DNA of 64,000 nucleotides, taken from contig DATAUE010000179.1 in NCBI GenBank assembly GCA_036268425.1, forward strand, positions 310,001 through 374,000, in the 5' to 3' direction. Within the stretch, counting starts at the first letter, position 1, and every line of letters starts with the position of its first letter. A model generated the notes under the pieces. That model ran no database searches. It saw only the letters and a program-made list of their open reading frames with translations, and was not told where the DNA came from. The position numbers were made by a program, and so were the translations under genes. This document shows, one piece after another, positions 34,954 through 43,308 of this stretch. This stretch comes from DATARH01 sp036268425. GTDB lineage: Bacteria; Pseudomonadota; Alphaproteobacteria; ATCC43930; CGMCC-115725.

Positions 34954-36942
34954 ATGCGACATGGGAGGAGAGAATCGGCGCGACGCCGTCTCGCAGCGGT
35001 GCTGGCGGCGGATGTCGCCGGTTATTCGCGGCTGATGGAGGAAGACGAAGATCGCACTCTTGGGCGGCTGCGCCAGATCCGCCGAGAAATCGCCGACCCC
35101 AAAATTACGGCATCGGGCGGCCGCATCGTCAAGAATACCGGCGACGGCCTTCTGGTTGAATTCGCCAGCGTTGTCGATGCGCTGCGCTGTGCCGTCGACA
35201 TGCAGCGCGCGATCGCCGACGGCAATGCCACGACGCCGCCCGCCCGCCGCGTCGAATTTCGCATGGGTCTCAATCTCGGCGACATCATCGTCGATGACCA
35301 CGACATCTTCGGCGACGGCGTCAATATCGCCGCGCGCCTCGAAGCGCTCGCCGAGCCGGGCGGGCTGTGCATTTCGGGCGCTGTCCGCGACCACACGCAC
35401 GATCGGCTGCCTTACGTCTTCGAGGATCGCGGTGAGCAGCAGGTAAAGAATTTGGTGCGCCCGCTGCACGTTTATGCCATGTCGCCGCAGGCGATCGGCG
35501 CGGCCGAAGTCGTCGACCCGCCAGCCCCGTCGGCAAGCCGGCACAGCCACGCCACGCGCTATCGCCGTGCCGCTCAAGCGATGGCGATCGCGGCAGCGAT
35601 TGTGGCTATCGGCGGCTTATGGTGGCGTTTCGGCGATGCTCTGACGAAGGCAACCGGCACCTTGCCGGCCACCGCCGCGCCAGTCGCCGGCCTGATACGC
35701 GGCCCCGGCCCGAGCGCGTCGGGAGTGCCGCGGCTGTCGATCATTGTATTGCCGTTCGAGAACCTGTCGCACAACCCGGACCAGGATTATTTTGCCGATG
35801 CGATCACCGAGGATCTGACAACCGACCTGTCGCGGATCGCCGGCAGCTTTGTGATCGCCCGCAACACCGCCTTCACCTACAAGGGCATCCCGGTTGATGT
35901 GAAACAGCTCGGGCGCGATCTCGGCGTCCATTACGTGCTCGAAGGCAGCGTCCGGCGGCTCGGCGATCAGGTGCAGGTCAACGTGCAGCTGATTGACACC
36001 GGCAGTGGCGCGCATGTCTGGGCCGACCGGTTCGAGACTGATCGGCGCAACCTGACCGAGGCCCAGCGCGAAATCACCGGGCGGCTCGCCCGTACCCTCA
36101 ATCTCGAACTGGTACAGGCGGTCGGCCGCAAGATCGAGGAGGAGGGCGCGGTCAACCCCGATGCGCAGGATCTGGTGATGCGCGGCTGGGCGCTGTATCA
36201 GCGCGCCCAGGCCGCCGAAAGCCGCGAGGCCGCAAAAAAGGCGTTCGAACAGGCGCTGACGATCGATCCGAAATCCTACGATGCCAAGCTCGGCATCGCG
36301 TCGGTCCTGGTGATTAAGCTCGCGGGCGGCACCAGCAAGCTTCCGGAAAACGATGAGGCGCAGGCCGAGCATCTGTTGAATGAACTTCTGGAGCACGACC
36401 CCAACCGCTCGCAGCTGCATGCGACGATTGCCCTGCTGCGGCGGGTACAGAACCGCCTGCCGGAATCGCGCTTTGAACTGCAGCGTGCAATCGAGCTCGA
36501 CCCGAACAATGCCATCGCCTACGGCCAACTTGGCGTCACGCTGATCTATCTGGGCGAACCGGCGGCGGCGATTCCGCTCGAGGAAAAGCGCATCCGCCTC
36601 AACCCCAACGACCCGAATATTGCGCTGGCCTACTGGTCGCTGGGCTTGTCGCACCTGTTGCTCGGCCATTACGACGCGGCGATCGATTGGCTGACTAAGG
36701 CGGCAGCAGCCAATCCGCGGGTTTATTATTTTTATCTCGACCTGGCGGCGGCGCTGGCCCTGCGCGGCGACGTCAATGCCGGACAGGTGGCGCTCGCCGA
36801 AGCGCTGCACCTGAAGCCCGACATCAATTCGATCAGCCGCCAGCATGCCCGCTGGGCCTATACCAACAACCCCGCCTACCGCGTCCTCGCCGAGAAAACC
36901 GTCGATCTCGGCCTCCGGCAGGCGGGTTTCCCGGAGGAGTAA
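34954..36942 (+). CDS. Class III adenylate/guanylate cyclase with TPR repeats
   Basis: A 663-residue protein in three parts. Residues 12-175 form a class III cyclase: metal-binding Asp20 (LAADVAGYS) and Asp64 (NTGDGLLVEF), and LGDIIVDDHDIFGDGVNIAARLE with the dimer-interface Asn/Arg. One transmembrane helix spans about 207-225. Residues 260-380 are the PFENLSHNPDQDYFADAI-type domain, followed by several TPRs (400-640, for example DPNNAIAYGQLGV). Such rhizobial-type cyclases make cAMP under control of the C-terminal, probably periplasmic, part. The start at 34954 is the first Met near the cyclase fold; its ribosome-binding site is weak. Confidence 0.9.
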   Translation: MRHGRRESARRRLAAVLAADVAGYSRLMEEDEDRTLGRLRQIRREIADPKITASGGRIVKNTGDGLLVEFASVVDALRCAVDMQRAIADGNATTPPARRVEFRMGLNLGDIIVDDHDIFGDGVNIAARLEALAEPGGLCISGAVRDHTHDRLPYVFEDRGEQQVKNLVRPLHVYAMSPQAIGAAEVVDPPAPSASRHSHATRYRRAAQAMAIAAAIVAIGGLWWRFGDALTKATGTLPATAAPVAGLIRGPGPSASGVPRLSIIVLPFENLSHNPDQDYFADAITEDLTTDLSRIAGSFVIARNTAFTYKGIPVDVKQLGRDLGVHYVLEGSVRRLGDQVQVNVQLIDTGSGAHVWADRFETDRRNLTEAQREITGRLARTLNLELVQAVGRKIEEEGAVNPDAQDLVMRGWALYQRAQAAESREAAKKAFEQALTIDPKSYDAKLGIASVLVIKLAGGTSKLPENDEAQAEHLLNELLEHDPNRSQLHATIALLRRVQNRLPESRFELQRAIELDPNNAIAYGQLGVTLIYLGEPAAAIPLEEKRIRLNPNDPNIALAYWSLGLSHLLLGHYDAAIDWLTKAAAANPRVYYFYLDLAAALALRGDVNAGQVALAEALHLKPDINSISRQHARWAYTNNPAYRVLAEKTVDLGLRQAGFPEE

Positions 36943-36966
36943 GAGCTTTCCTTCGTTGATGCCGAT

Positions 36967-36985
36967 GTTATAATTATGTAATAAC
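36967..36985. promoter_or_regulatory. Promoter/operator of mazEF
   Basis: A TATAAT hexamer (36969-36974) lies inside the imperfect palindrome GTTAT...ATAAC (36967-36985), 17 bp ahead of the mazE ATG. This suits autorepression by MazE or the MazEF complex. The -35 region (CTTTCC near 36946) is weak. The stretch is conspicuously AT-rich. Confidence 0.6.
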
Positions 36986-37001
36986 GATTGAAGGTTATCC
37001 A

Positions 37002-37256
37002 ATGCGGACGGCGTTGCGTAAACTCGGCAATTCATCCGGGGTTATCCTGCCGAAATCCCTCCTCGATGAGGCTGGCATAACCACCGGCAGCATCGTCGAC
37101 GTGGCCTTTGTTGAAGGGCGAATCATTCTCGTTCCGGTCACGCGGAACGTACGCTCGGGCTGGGCGGCGGCATCGAAGGAGATCGCCGAGGCGGCGGACG
37201 ATACCTTCGCATGGTCGGAGTTTGGCAATAGCGGGGATGAGACCCTGGAATGGTGA
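37002..37256 (+). CDS. mazE: MazE-family antitoxin (AbrB fold)
   Basis: An 84-residue AbrB/MazE swapped-hairpin protein. It begins MRTALRKLGNSSGVILPKSLL, the hallmark DNA-binding loop, and continues with GSIVDVAFVEGRIILVPV. The C-terminal half is acidic and disordered-looking (DDTFAWSEFGNSGDETLEW), the part that wraps the toxin. It overlaps mazF by seven bases, which keeps antitoxin translation ahead of toxin. A palindromic promoter lies just upstream. It protects against the neighbouring ribonuclease. Confidence 0.92.
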   Translation: MRTALRKLGNSSGVILPKSLLDEAGITTGSIVDVAFVEGRIILVPVTRNVRSGWAAASKEIAEAADDTFAWSEFGNSGDETLEW

Positions 37257-37585
37257 TGACTCCGAGCGTCCAGCGGGGCGACATTTGGCTTGCTGCGCTT
37301 GATCCGACGATCGGCTCCGAAATCCAAAAAACTCGGCCGTGTGTCGTGATTTCGCCACCGGAAATTCACGATTATCTGCGGACCGTTACTGTCGCTCCGA
37401 TGACGACCGGCAGCCGCCTGGCCCCCTACCGCATTCCGTTGCGGTTTGCCGGCAAAACCGGGCTGATTTTGCTCGATCAGTTGCGCACGCTCGACCGGCA
37501 GCGACTGGTGCGCCGCCTCGGCGCGGTCAGCGCCGGTTCGCTGCGCGCAACGCTGGCCGCGCTGCGCGAAATGTTTGCCGAATAG
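37250..37585 (+). CDS. mazF: MazF-family endoribonuclease toxin
   Basis: A 111-residue MazF/PemK toxin. It has QRGDIWLAALDPTIGSEIQKTRP, the conserved beta1-beta2 loop with the catalytic Arg region (RPCVVIS), and the VAPMTTG strand carrying the catalytic Thr. The end LDQLRTLDRQRL is also typical. Possible starts at 37250 (ATG), 37253 (GTG) and 37256 (ATG) all overlap or abut the mazE stop. It cleaves mRNA in a sequence-specific way when released from MazE. It is convergent with the histidinol dehydrogenase-like gene, with only three bases between the stops. Confidence 0.93.
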   Translation: MVMTPSVQRGDIWLAALDPTIGSEIQKTRPCVVISPPEIHDYLRTVTVAPMTTGSRLAPYRIPLRFAGKTGLILLDQLRTLDRQRLVRRLGAVSAGSLRATLAALREMFAE

Positions 37586-37588
37586 CCG

Positions 37589-38881
37589 CTATTCCGCGGC
37601 GTTTCTGCCGCCGTAGCGGCGGACCCGCAGATCGGCCTGCTCCTTGTGGCCCCAGAAACGTTCGATGGCGCAGAGGCGGCTGCAATACTCGCCGACCATC
37701 GCGCTCGCCTGCGGGGTGCGGACTTCCTGGTAGGTGCAGGTCTTGAGGAACTTGCCGACCCACAGCCCGCCAGTATAGCGCGCCGCCCCCTTGGTCGGCA
37801 ACGTGTGGTTGGTGCCGATGACCTTGTCGCCAAAGGAGACATTGGTTTCGGGGCCGAGAAACAGCGCGCCGTAATTGCGCAGCCGGTCGAGATAGCGGCG
37901 CGGTTCGCGGGTCAGCACCTCGACATGCTCGGCGGCGATGCGGTCGGCTTCGGCGATCATCTCGGCCTCGCCGGCGCACAAGATGATTTCGCCGTAATCG
38001 CGCCATGCGACGCTCGCAACATCGGCCGTGCGCAACACGGTTAGTTGCCGCGCCACCTCGGCGATCGTGTCGTGCGCCAGTTTTTCCGAAGTGGTCAGCA
38101 GGATTGCCGGCGAGGTCGGGCCATGCTCGGCTTGGCCAAGCAGGTCGGTGGCGCACATTTCGGCGTCGGCACTGTCATCGGCGATGACCAGGATTTCGGT
38201 CGGACCGGCAAACAGATCGATACCGACCTTGCCGTAAAGCTGGCGCTTTGCCTCGGCGACATAGGCGTTGCCGGGGCCGACCAGCATGTCGACCGGCTGG
38301 AACGTCTCGGTGCCGACCCCCATTGCGGCGACCGCCTGTACCCCGCCCAGCACATGGATTTCGTCGGCGCCACCGAGATACATCGCCGCGATCGTCTCCG
38401 GATGCGGCCCGCCCTGGTTCGGCGGGGTGCAGGCAGTGATGTGCGTGACCCCGGCCACTCTGGCGGTGACGATCGACATATGCGCCGAGGCGACCATCGG
38501 ATAGCGCCCTCCGGGCACATAGCAGCCGACCTTGCCGACCGGAATGTGGCGATGGCCGAGAAACACCCCCGGCAAGGTCTCGACCTCGACATCCCGGAGC
38601 GAGGCGCGCTGGATCTCGGCGAAATTGCGGATCTGCTGCTGTGCGAATTTGATGTCGTCGATCGTCTGCGCCGGCACCTGTGCGACGAGGGCCTTCACGT
38701 CGCTGTCGGACAGCCGAAAGCTCGCCGGCGACCATTTGTCGAATCGCTCCGACAAATCGCGCACGGCGGCATCGCCGCGTCTCCGCACATCGGCGATGAT
38801 GCCCTCAACCGTCGCGCGCGTCTTGGCATCGGCCTCGTCCTGCTGCCCGGCAAGCGCGGCGGTCTTGATGTGGCGCGGCAT
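37589..38881 (-). CDS. Histidinol dehydrogenase-family protein, HpsN-like
   Basis: A 430-residue zinc NAD dehydrogenase of the HisD family. The active-site pattern is kept: Gln and His in LLGQAEHGPTSP, the Glu-His pair in AEHVEVL, Asp in SFGDKVIGTNHTLP and a His near the C-terminus (WGHKEQ). The C-terminal third (ARYTGGLWVGKFLKTCTYQ) differs from true HisD and resembles sulfopropanediol dehydrogenase (HpsN) and related paralogues. It therefore probably oxidises a diol or hydroxy-sulfonate rather than histidinol. GGAGGAGACTGCA precedes the ATG at 38881; an upstream start at 38932 is less likely. Confidence 0.88.
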   Translation of the reverse strand: MPRHIKTAALAGQQDEADAKTRATVEGIIADVRRRGDAAVRDLSERFDKWSPASFRLSDSDVKALVAQVPAQTIDDIKFAQQQIRNFAEIQRASLRDVEVETLPGVFLGHRHIPVGKVGCYVPGGRYPMVASAHMSIVTARVAGVTHITACTPPNQGGPHPETIAAMYLGGADEIHVLGGVQAVAAMGVGTETFQPVDMLVGPGNAYVAEAKRQLYGKVGIDLFAGPTEILVIADDSADAEMCATDLLGQAEHGPTSPAILLTTSEKLAHDTIAEVARQLTVLRTADVASVAWRDYGEIILCAGEAEMIAEADRIAAEHVEVLTREPRRYLDRLRNYGALFLGPETNVSFGDKVIGTNHTLPTKGAARYTGGLWVGKFLKTCTYQEVRTPQASAMVGEYCSRLCAIERFWGHKEQADLRVRRYGGRNAAE

Positions 38882-39066
38882 TGCAGTCTCCTCCGCTGTA
38901 GGACGCTTCGTCGAGCCGGCGCTGCGGCTCACCCAGCCCAGGGCTTACGTTATCGGCGGCATTAAGAAAAGCTCGTCATGCCGAGAGTTTGATGCAAAAT
39001 ACCCGATAGCGGGCGCCGCGCAAAAACGCGCGCCGGGCGGATACTCTGATTGATGTTCGCTCCCGC

Positions 39067-39156
39067 GGATGGGTGGCCGAGCGGTTTAAGGCACCGGTCT
39101 TGAAAACCGGCGTGGGGGCGACCTCACCGTGGGTTCGAATCCCACCCCATCCGCCA
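39067..39156 (+). tRNA. tRNA-Ser (anticodon TGA)
   Basis: A 90-nt class II tRNA. The acceptor GGATGGG pairs with CCCATCC, discriminator G and an encoded CCA follow, the anticodon stem CCGGT/ACCGG encloses loop CTTGAAA (anticodon TGA), and there is a long variable arm (CGTGGGGGCGACCTCACCG in part). The T-arm is GGTTCGAATCC. It reads UCA/UCG-type serine codons. Its 3' end overlaps the tail of a serine recombinase gene on the other strand, which marks it as the target of an integrative element. Confidence 0.97.
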
Positions 39157-40756
39157 CTTCAGAACAGAACTGCGAACGCCGGCCGTAGCCGGCTTTACGC
39201 CGGCCGCGGCCGTCAGCGTCTGAAGCAAATTGCTTTTCGAGCCGATGATGCGGACCTCGCGATCCGCGACCTCGACGCGCTGGGCGAGCGCGCGGAGATG
39301 GTCGCGGCGATAGCCGCCGCCGTTGATCCTGATCCGCTCGCGGGCCGTCCTGGCGAATCTCTGGACCATGGCCGGTGTGACGGCTTGCTGGCCTGACGAC
39401 TCCAGCATCGCGGCGGCACGCGCGGCATCGGCTTGCGCCTGGTCCCGGATCGCCTTGAGGCTCGCGATGCGCTCCTTCAGAGCCGGGTCGTCGAGATCGG
39501 CGACGCCGGCCTCGATCGCTTCATAGAGCCGTTTCAGCCGCAGGTCGGTCTCGGCCGCCCGTTTGTTCAGTTCGGCGATGTGCTCGCGGCAGCGCTCAGC
39601 CCGCTCCTGCCGGCGGTCGAGAACGGACGCCAATATTTCCTCGAGCCGCTCCGACTGGAGCAAACGGTCGGCGATGTGCTCCGCGACCAGGCTGTCCAGC
39701 TTCTCCATCGGGATCGATCGGCCTTTGCAGCCCGCCTCGCCCTGACGCGCCTTGATCGAGCAGGTGTATACCATACCGCCCTCCCTTCCCGGTCCTGAGC
39801 GTCATGGCGCCGCCGCAGGCGGCGCAAAAGCAGATGCCGGTAAGGAGGGTTGGGCCGCTGACAACGCGCGCCGGCGTGACTTTCGGATTGCGGGCGCGGA
39901 GATGCGCCTGCACGGCATCGAACGTCGCCTGATCGATCAGCGGCGGTACCTCGACGGAGACGATTTCGCTCGCAGGTTTGAGCGTCTTGTTCTTGGCGCG
40001 CTTATTGAACTCGTGCCGGCCGACATAGGTTGTCCGGGTCAGGATACGATGAACCTGGCCGATGCCCCAGCGCCCGCCGTCGCGGGTGAAGATGCGATGC
40101 TGGTTGAGATAAACGGCAATGTTCTTGACACCCATCGGGCCGTTCATGCCGTCGCCCTCTAAGGCGAGCCGATAGATGAGCCGGATCGTGTCTGCGTGCA
40201 GCGGATCGATTTCCAGCTTCTTCTTGACCTTCGCGCCGCGCTGCTCGGCCGCAACGACGCGGTAGCCGATCGGCGGCAGGGAGCCGTTCCAGAAGCCCTG
40301 CCGAGCATTTTCCTTCAGAGCACGGAGGACGTGCTTGGCGTTCTCCTTCGACTGATATTCGTCGAACAGCGCCATGATCTGCCGCATCATGACGTGCATC
40401 GGATCGTCGCCTATCTCCTGCGTGATCGAGACGAGCCGAACGCCGTTCTTGGCGAGCTTACGGACGTAGAACTCAAGCTCGAAGTGATCTCGGAAGAACC
40501 GCGAGAAGCTGTGGACGATGACGATATCGAACGGCGCGGGGTTGTTCGTGCCCGCCTCGATCATGCGCTGGAACTCGGGGCGTCGATCGTTCGTGGCGGA
40601 TGCACCGGGCTCGACGTAGGTCTCAATGAGCTGGTAGCCGCGCGATGCACAATACGCCTCGCCCTGACGCTTCTGATCGGGAATCGAGACATCATGCTCG
40701 GCCTGCCGCGCCGTCGAGACGCGCAAGTAAAGGGCGGCGCGCAACGGCACGGTCAT
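39124..40756 (-). pseudogene. Large serine recombinase, frameshifted
   Basis: The N-terminal part (40756 down to about 39775) has the resolvase catalytic domain with Ser14 in LYLRVSTARQ, the recombinase domain (NIAVYLNQHRIFTRDGGRW) and the zinc ribbon CFCAACGGAMTLRTGKGGRY. Immediately after this the frame changes; the coiled-coil continuation (YTCSIKARQGEAGCKGRS and onward to 39124) lies in the next frame, so a 1-2 nt indel near 39770-39785 splits the gene. In the shifted frame the last ten codons (WRMGWDSNPR) are antisense to the tRNA-Ser 3' end, as expected for an integrase gene abutting its attachment site. Probably inactive. Confidence 0.85.
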
Positions 40757-40774
40757 CGCGATTGTCCTCTCAAA

Positions 40775-40993
40775 TCATCGGCACGGCCCGAACAGTTCAC
40801 CGAACAATTCGCCGAACCATGCTTCGAACACGTCGAGCTCGGCGTCAGTGATCGGCACGGGATCGGGCCAATCGTCCGTGACGGCCCACGCCGAGAGGTC
40901 GTGCTTCGCCGGCCGACCGATGCGAGGCCAAGGCTTGATCGGAATGTAAAGGTCATCGGGCAAAATACCCAGACTCGCGCGCGGTCGAGACAT
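40775..40993 (-). CDS. Small recombinase-associated hypothetical protein
   Basis: A 72-residue acidic protein 18 bp upstream of the recombinase on the same strand. It contains WAVTDDWPDPVPITDAELDV, and a C-terminal EAWFGELFGELFG repeat of hydrophobic helix turns. I recall a similar short protein accompanying related recombinases in alphaproteobacteria, but the role is unknown; it might regulate excision. The conserved-looking amphipathic end and the tight linkage suggest it is a real gene of the element rather than a shadow. Confidence 0.55.
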   Translation of the reverse strand: MSRPRASLGILPDDLYIPIKPWPRIGRPAKHDLSAWAVTDDWPDPVPITDAELDVFEAWFGELFGELFGPCR

Positions 40994-41107
40994 CCCTTCA
41001 GCATCGCGCCACGTGTCTCCTGGATGAACGGCCGATCTCTATCCCAAAGCCCCCTTCCTCGTCCCGGCCGTCTCGCGGCGTAGTTGGATAGCGGTCTCCA
41101 CGTTGAT

Positions 41108-41260
41108 ATGATTGACGTTTTGGTCAAGATGTATGGCAAGGGCTTTCTGACGGATGGCCGAAAAGCTCAATCATTCCAATCCACTGCGCGCGCCGGATGG
41201 CGTCGCTTTTCCCTTGCCGTCCCAGAAGAGCTAAGAGAGCGGACACTGGTGCGGCCATAA
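41108..41260 (+). CDS. Possible 50-residue ORF in the island
   Basis: A short open frame, starting MIDVLVKMYGKGFLTDGRKAQ and ending LAVPEELRERTLVRP. It fills about half of the otherwise gene-free stretch 40994-41310. Lysine- and glutamate-rich codons and an AT-rich start make it plausible, but there is no good ribosome-binding site and no recognised family. Apart from this I see no feature in that 317-bp stretch. Confidence 0.3.
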   Translation: MIDVLVKMYGKGFLTDGRKAQSFQSTARAGWRRFSLAVPEELRERTLVRP

Positions 41261-41310
41261 GCGAGCCGGTGTGCTGGAATTGCGACACCATTCCTGCGAG
41301 AGTCGGCGCC

Positions 41311-41743
41311 ATGAGCAACCGCCGCAACGCCAGCGTAAAATCAGTCTTCGTCGTCGTTGACCCGGATTTTAGCGAGAAGCTGAGGGCCATTCCGGTAGGG
41401 CGGCCGGTCTGGATCACGATGAGCCCCGCAAACGAGCCGATTGTGCGGTCACTGTGGGAAGGCCAAAAGTCCACAAATCACCTCACGGGAATCACCGGCT
41501 TCCGCTTCGACAGGGAGATCTCAGCCGAGGACCGGTTCCGCGAAGAACTCGACACGATCGATCTCCACCACGGTCCCCACTCGTCGACCTCACCCTACAC
41601 GGAGATCGAGGTGATGGGGTGCGCGCCTCACCGCAGAGATCCGCGCTGATCTGTCGGACCTTGGGTTCACAGATTTCACGGAAGCTGAGGACGGCTTTGC
41701 CGCGAAACGCACTCACGAAGAAGCGATGCGACGGCGGGAATGA
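41311..41743 (+). pseudogene. Hypothetical island gene split by a frameshift in a G run
   Basis: From the ATG at 41311 the frame reads VFVVVDPDFSEKLRAIPVGRP, then a PYTEIEVMG stretch, and stops early at 41649 after an unlike tail. One base shifted at the GGGG run near 41616-41619, it continues for 39 codons as RLTAEIRADLSDLGFTDFTEAEDG to a TGA at 41741-41743. That stop overlaps the ATG of the next gene exactly as ATGA, which strongly suggests that the shifted frame is the original. The protein would be about 143 residues, of unknown function, coupled to its neighbour. It is either a pseudogene or a sequencing indel. Confidence 0.7.
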
Positions 41744-42192
41744 CCGAGGCCATAGGATCATCGGAATTGCGCCTGCCGCAGGAAATCCTTCGGCGCGCGT
41801 CGTTTCGAGGCAACGAATATGCTTGGCCGATCGAGGATATCCCGAAAGTCATCGAAGCAGCGCGCCAAGCCAACTTGGCGAGCATCGGCGGCCAGTTGCA
41901 GTTCCGCCTACCGGACGGGGGAACCTGCGAGTGCTATTGGGTCGAAGTCGATACCTATAAGTCGGTGTCAGCGTCGCTGCCCTGGGAGGAGCGCGTGAAA
42001 CAGACAGCAACCGTGGCTCTCGCCGACTTCTCACGTCTCTTATCGAAATTCGATTTCGTGGCCGAAGGCCGCCGGTCATTTGCAGAGCATTTCAACCGCC
42101 TTGAAGCTGAGGGTGGCGACCTGACCCAGACCATGTGCTTTGTATGGTACTTCGATGGCGGAAAACCTTCGCCCAAGACGGTGCAATCATAG
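41740..42192 (+). CDS. Hypothetical protein of the tRNA-Ser island
   Basis: A 150-residue protein that begins at the ATGA overlap with the broken gene at 41311-41743. Visible features are a charged N-terminus (SSELRLPQEILRRASFRGNE), a central GGQLQFRLPDGGTCECYWVEVD stretch in two parts, an aromatic ADFSRLLSKFDFVAEGRRSF segment and no signal peptide or membrane helix. I do not recognise the family. The two genes are probably one operon carried by the element. Together with the recombinase they are the only candidate cargo between tRNA-Ser and trcR. Confidence 0.6.
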   Translation: MTEAIGSSELRLPQEILRRASFRGNEYAWPIEDIPKVIEAARQANLASIGGQLQFRLPDGGTCECYWVEVDTYKSVSASLPWEERVKQTATVALADFSRLLSKFDFVAEGRRSFAEHFNRLEAEGGDLTQTMCFVWYFDGGKPSPKTVQS

Positions 42193-42328
42193 GGCTATGG
42201 CGTAGACATAGTGCTCATCATCATCGGTCGCGGCCCGCCAACCCGATGCAGACCGGTCAGATGCAGCGCGGGAATTTCAGTGCGACGAGCCTGATGGCGA
42301 TGCGAGCCGCCAGTTAGGCGTTGCCGGG

Positions 42329-42907
42329 TCAGGTTTCGGCGGGTTCGTTTTCTTCGCTCCCGGCTTCTTCGTCGATTGAGGGGCCCTTGGTGCGGGCGGC
42401 CCGCAGCACGGCCTGGTCGAGATCGGCCATCGTGCACAGCCCGAGGCCGACCGGATGACGCGGCTTGATGTTGGCGCTGTTCCAGTGGGTGCGGTCGCGC
42501 ACGGCATGGATCGTCGGCTTGGTCGTGCCGATCAGCTTGGAAAGCTGCGCATCGGACAGTTCGGGGTGGTTGCGCAGCAGGTAGGCGATTGCGTCGGGCT
42601 TGTCCTGGCGCTTGGAAATGGGCGTGTAACGCGGCCCCTTGTGCCGGACGAATTGCTGCGGCACCGCCTGCGGCGACAATTTGATCCGGGCATCAGGATC
42701 GGCCTGGCAGCGCTCGATTTCGCTGGCCGTCGTCTGGCCGTTGGCGACCGGGTCGAGCCCTTGCATCTGGACGGCAACTTCGCCATCCGCAATGGCCTGC
42801 ACCTCAAGCGGATGCAGTCCGCAGAAATCGGCGATCTGGTCAAAGGTCAACGAGGTGTTCTCGACCAGCCAGACGGCGGTTGCTTTCGGCATTAACGGAG
42901 CGGCCAT
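42329..42907 (-). CDS. trcR: Cell-cycle transcriptional regulator TrcR (DUF1013)
   Basis: A 192-residue DUF1013 protein. Its N-terminus ATAVWLVENTSLTFDQIADFCGLH is a helix-turn-helix-like region, followed by AQLSKLIGTTKPTIHAVRDR, a second HTH with the conserved TKPTI loop. DUF1013 corresponds to TrcR of Caulobacter, an alphaproteobacterial RNA polymerase-associated cell-cycle regulator. The ATG at 42907 is chosen because AGGA precedes it and conserved sequence begins there; a longer frame from 43042 is not supported. The C-terminus is acidic. It is divergent from DUF1192, the standard neighbour, and bounds the tRNA-Ser island. Confidence 0.9.
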   Translation of the reverse strand: MAAPLMPKATAVWLVENTSLTFDQIADFCGLHPLEVQAIADGEVAVQMQGLDPVANGQTTASEIERCQADPDARIKLSPQAVPQQFVRHKGPRYTPISKRQDKPDAIAYLLRNHPELSDAQLSKLIGTTKPTIHAVRDRTHWNSANIKPRHPVGLGLCTMADLDQAVLRAARTKGPSIDEEAGSEENEPAET

Positions 42908-43000
42908 GACAATATTCCTGATAGGATCAGCGCCGAGGGCGCATTTGTTCTGCATATAATAGGCGCGGCCGGCGGAGGGAAGGCGGCACAGGGGAGCGTA

Positions 43001-43198
43001 ATGGCAATCATCGACGATGAGGAATTGAGGCCGCAGCGTCAACCGGCCAAGCCAAAGGATTTGACCTTGCTCGGCATTGCCGAACTCGAAGAATACATCG
43101 CCCTCCTCGAAGCCGAGATCGCCCGCACCCGTACCGAGATCGGCGCCAAGCAGAGACAGCGCACCGGCGCCGAGGCATTGTTCAAACGGCCTGGCTGA
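43001..43198 (+). CDS. DUF1192 family small protein
   Basis: A 65-residue cytoplasmic protein of the alphaproteobacterial DUF1192 family. It opens MAIIDDEELRPQ and carries LTLLGIAELEEYIALLEAEIARTR, a short coiled coil. The function is unknown. It is divergent from trcR across 93 bp and followed 31 bp later by the CtrA-type box. The coiled coil suggests a small partner protein. Confidence 0.85.
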   Translation: MAIIDDEELRPQRQPAKPKDLTLLGIAELEEYIALLEAEIARTRTEIGAKQRQRTGAEALFKRPG

Positions 43199-43228
43199 CC
43201 GAGCGGAAGGAAGCTGCGGGGAATATTG

Positions 43229-43244
43229 TTAACCAAATCTTAAC
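43229..43244. promoter_or_regulatory. Perfect CtrA-type binding box (TTAA-N7-TTAAC)
   Basis: TTAACCAAATCTTAAC matches the CtrA consensus, TTAA, seven bases, TTAA(C), exactly. It lies 31 bp past the DUF1192 stop and 65 bp before a hairpin at 43309; no protein gene begins downstream, since the next gene runs the other way and ends at 43374. The local sequence is strongly AT-rich. Confidence 0.65.
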
Positions 43245-43308
43245 GTTATCGATTCGATATATGTGCGACCAATATCGGTCTTGCTGCTGACAACACGTTC
43301 TGGACATC

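Noticed and set aside
34392..38881. A histidine operon
   Set aside because: hisI is real, but the HisD-like gene is a diverged paralogue and no other his genes are here.
40994..43000. A second copy of the tRNA-Ser 3' end as right attachment site
   Set aside because: I searched by eye for the T-arm and acceptor sequence and found none; the right end may lie beyond recognition.
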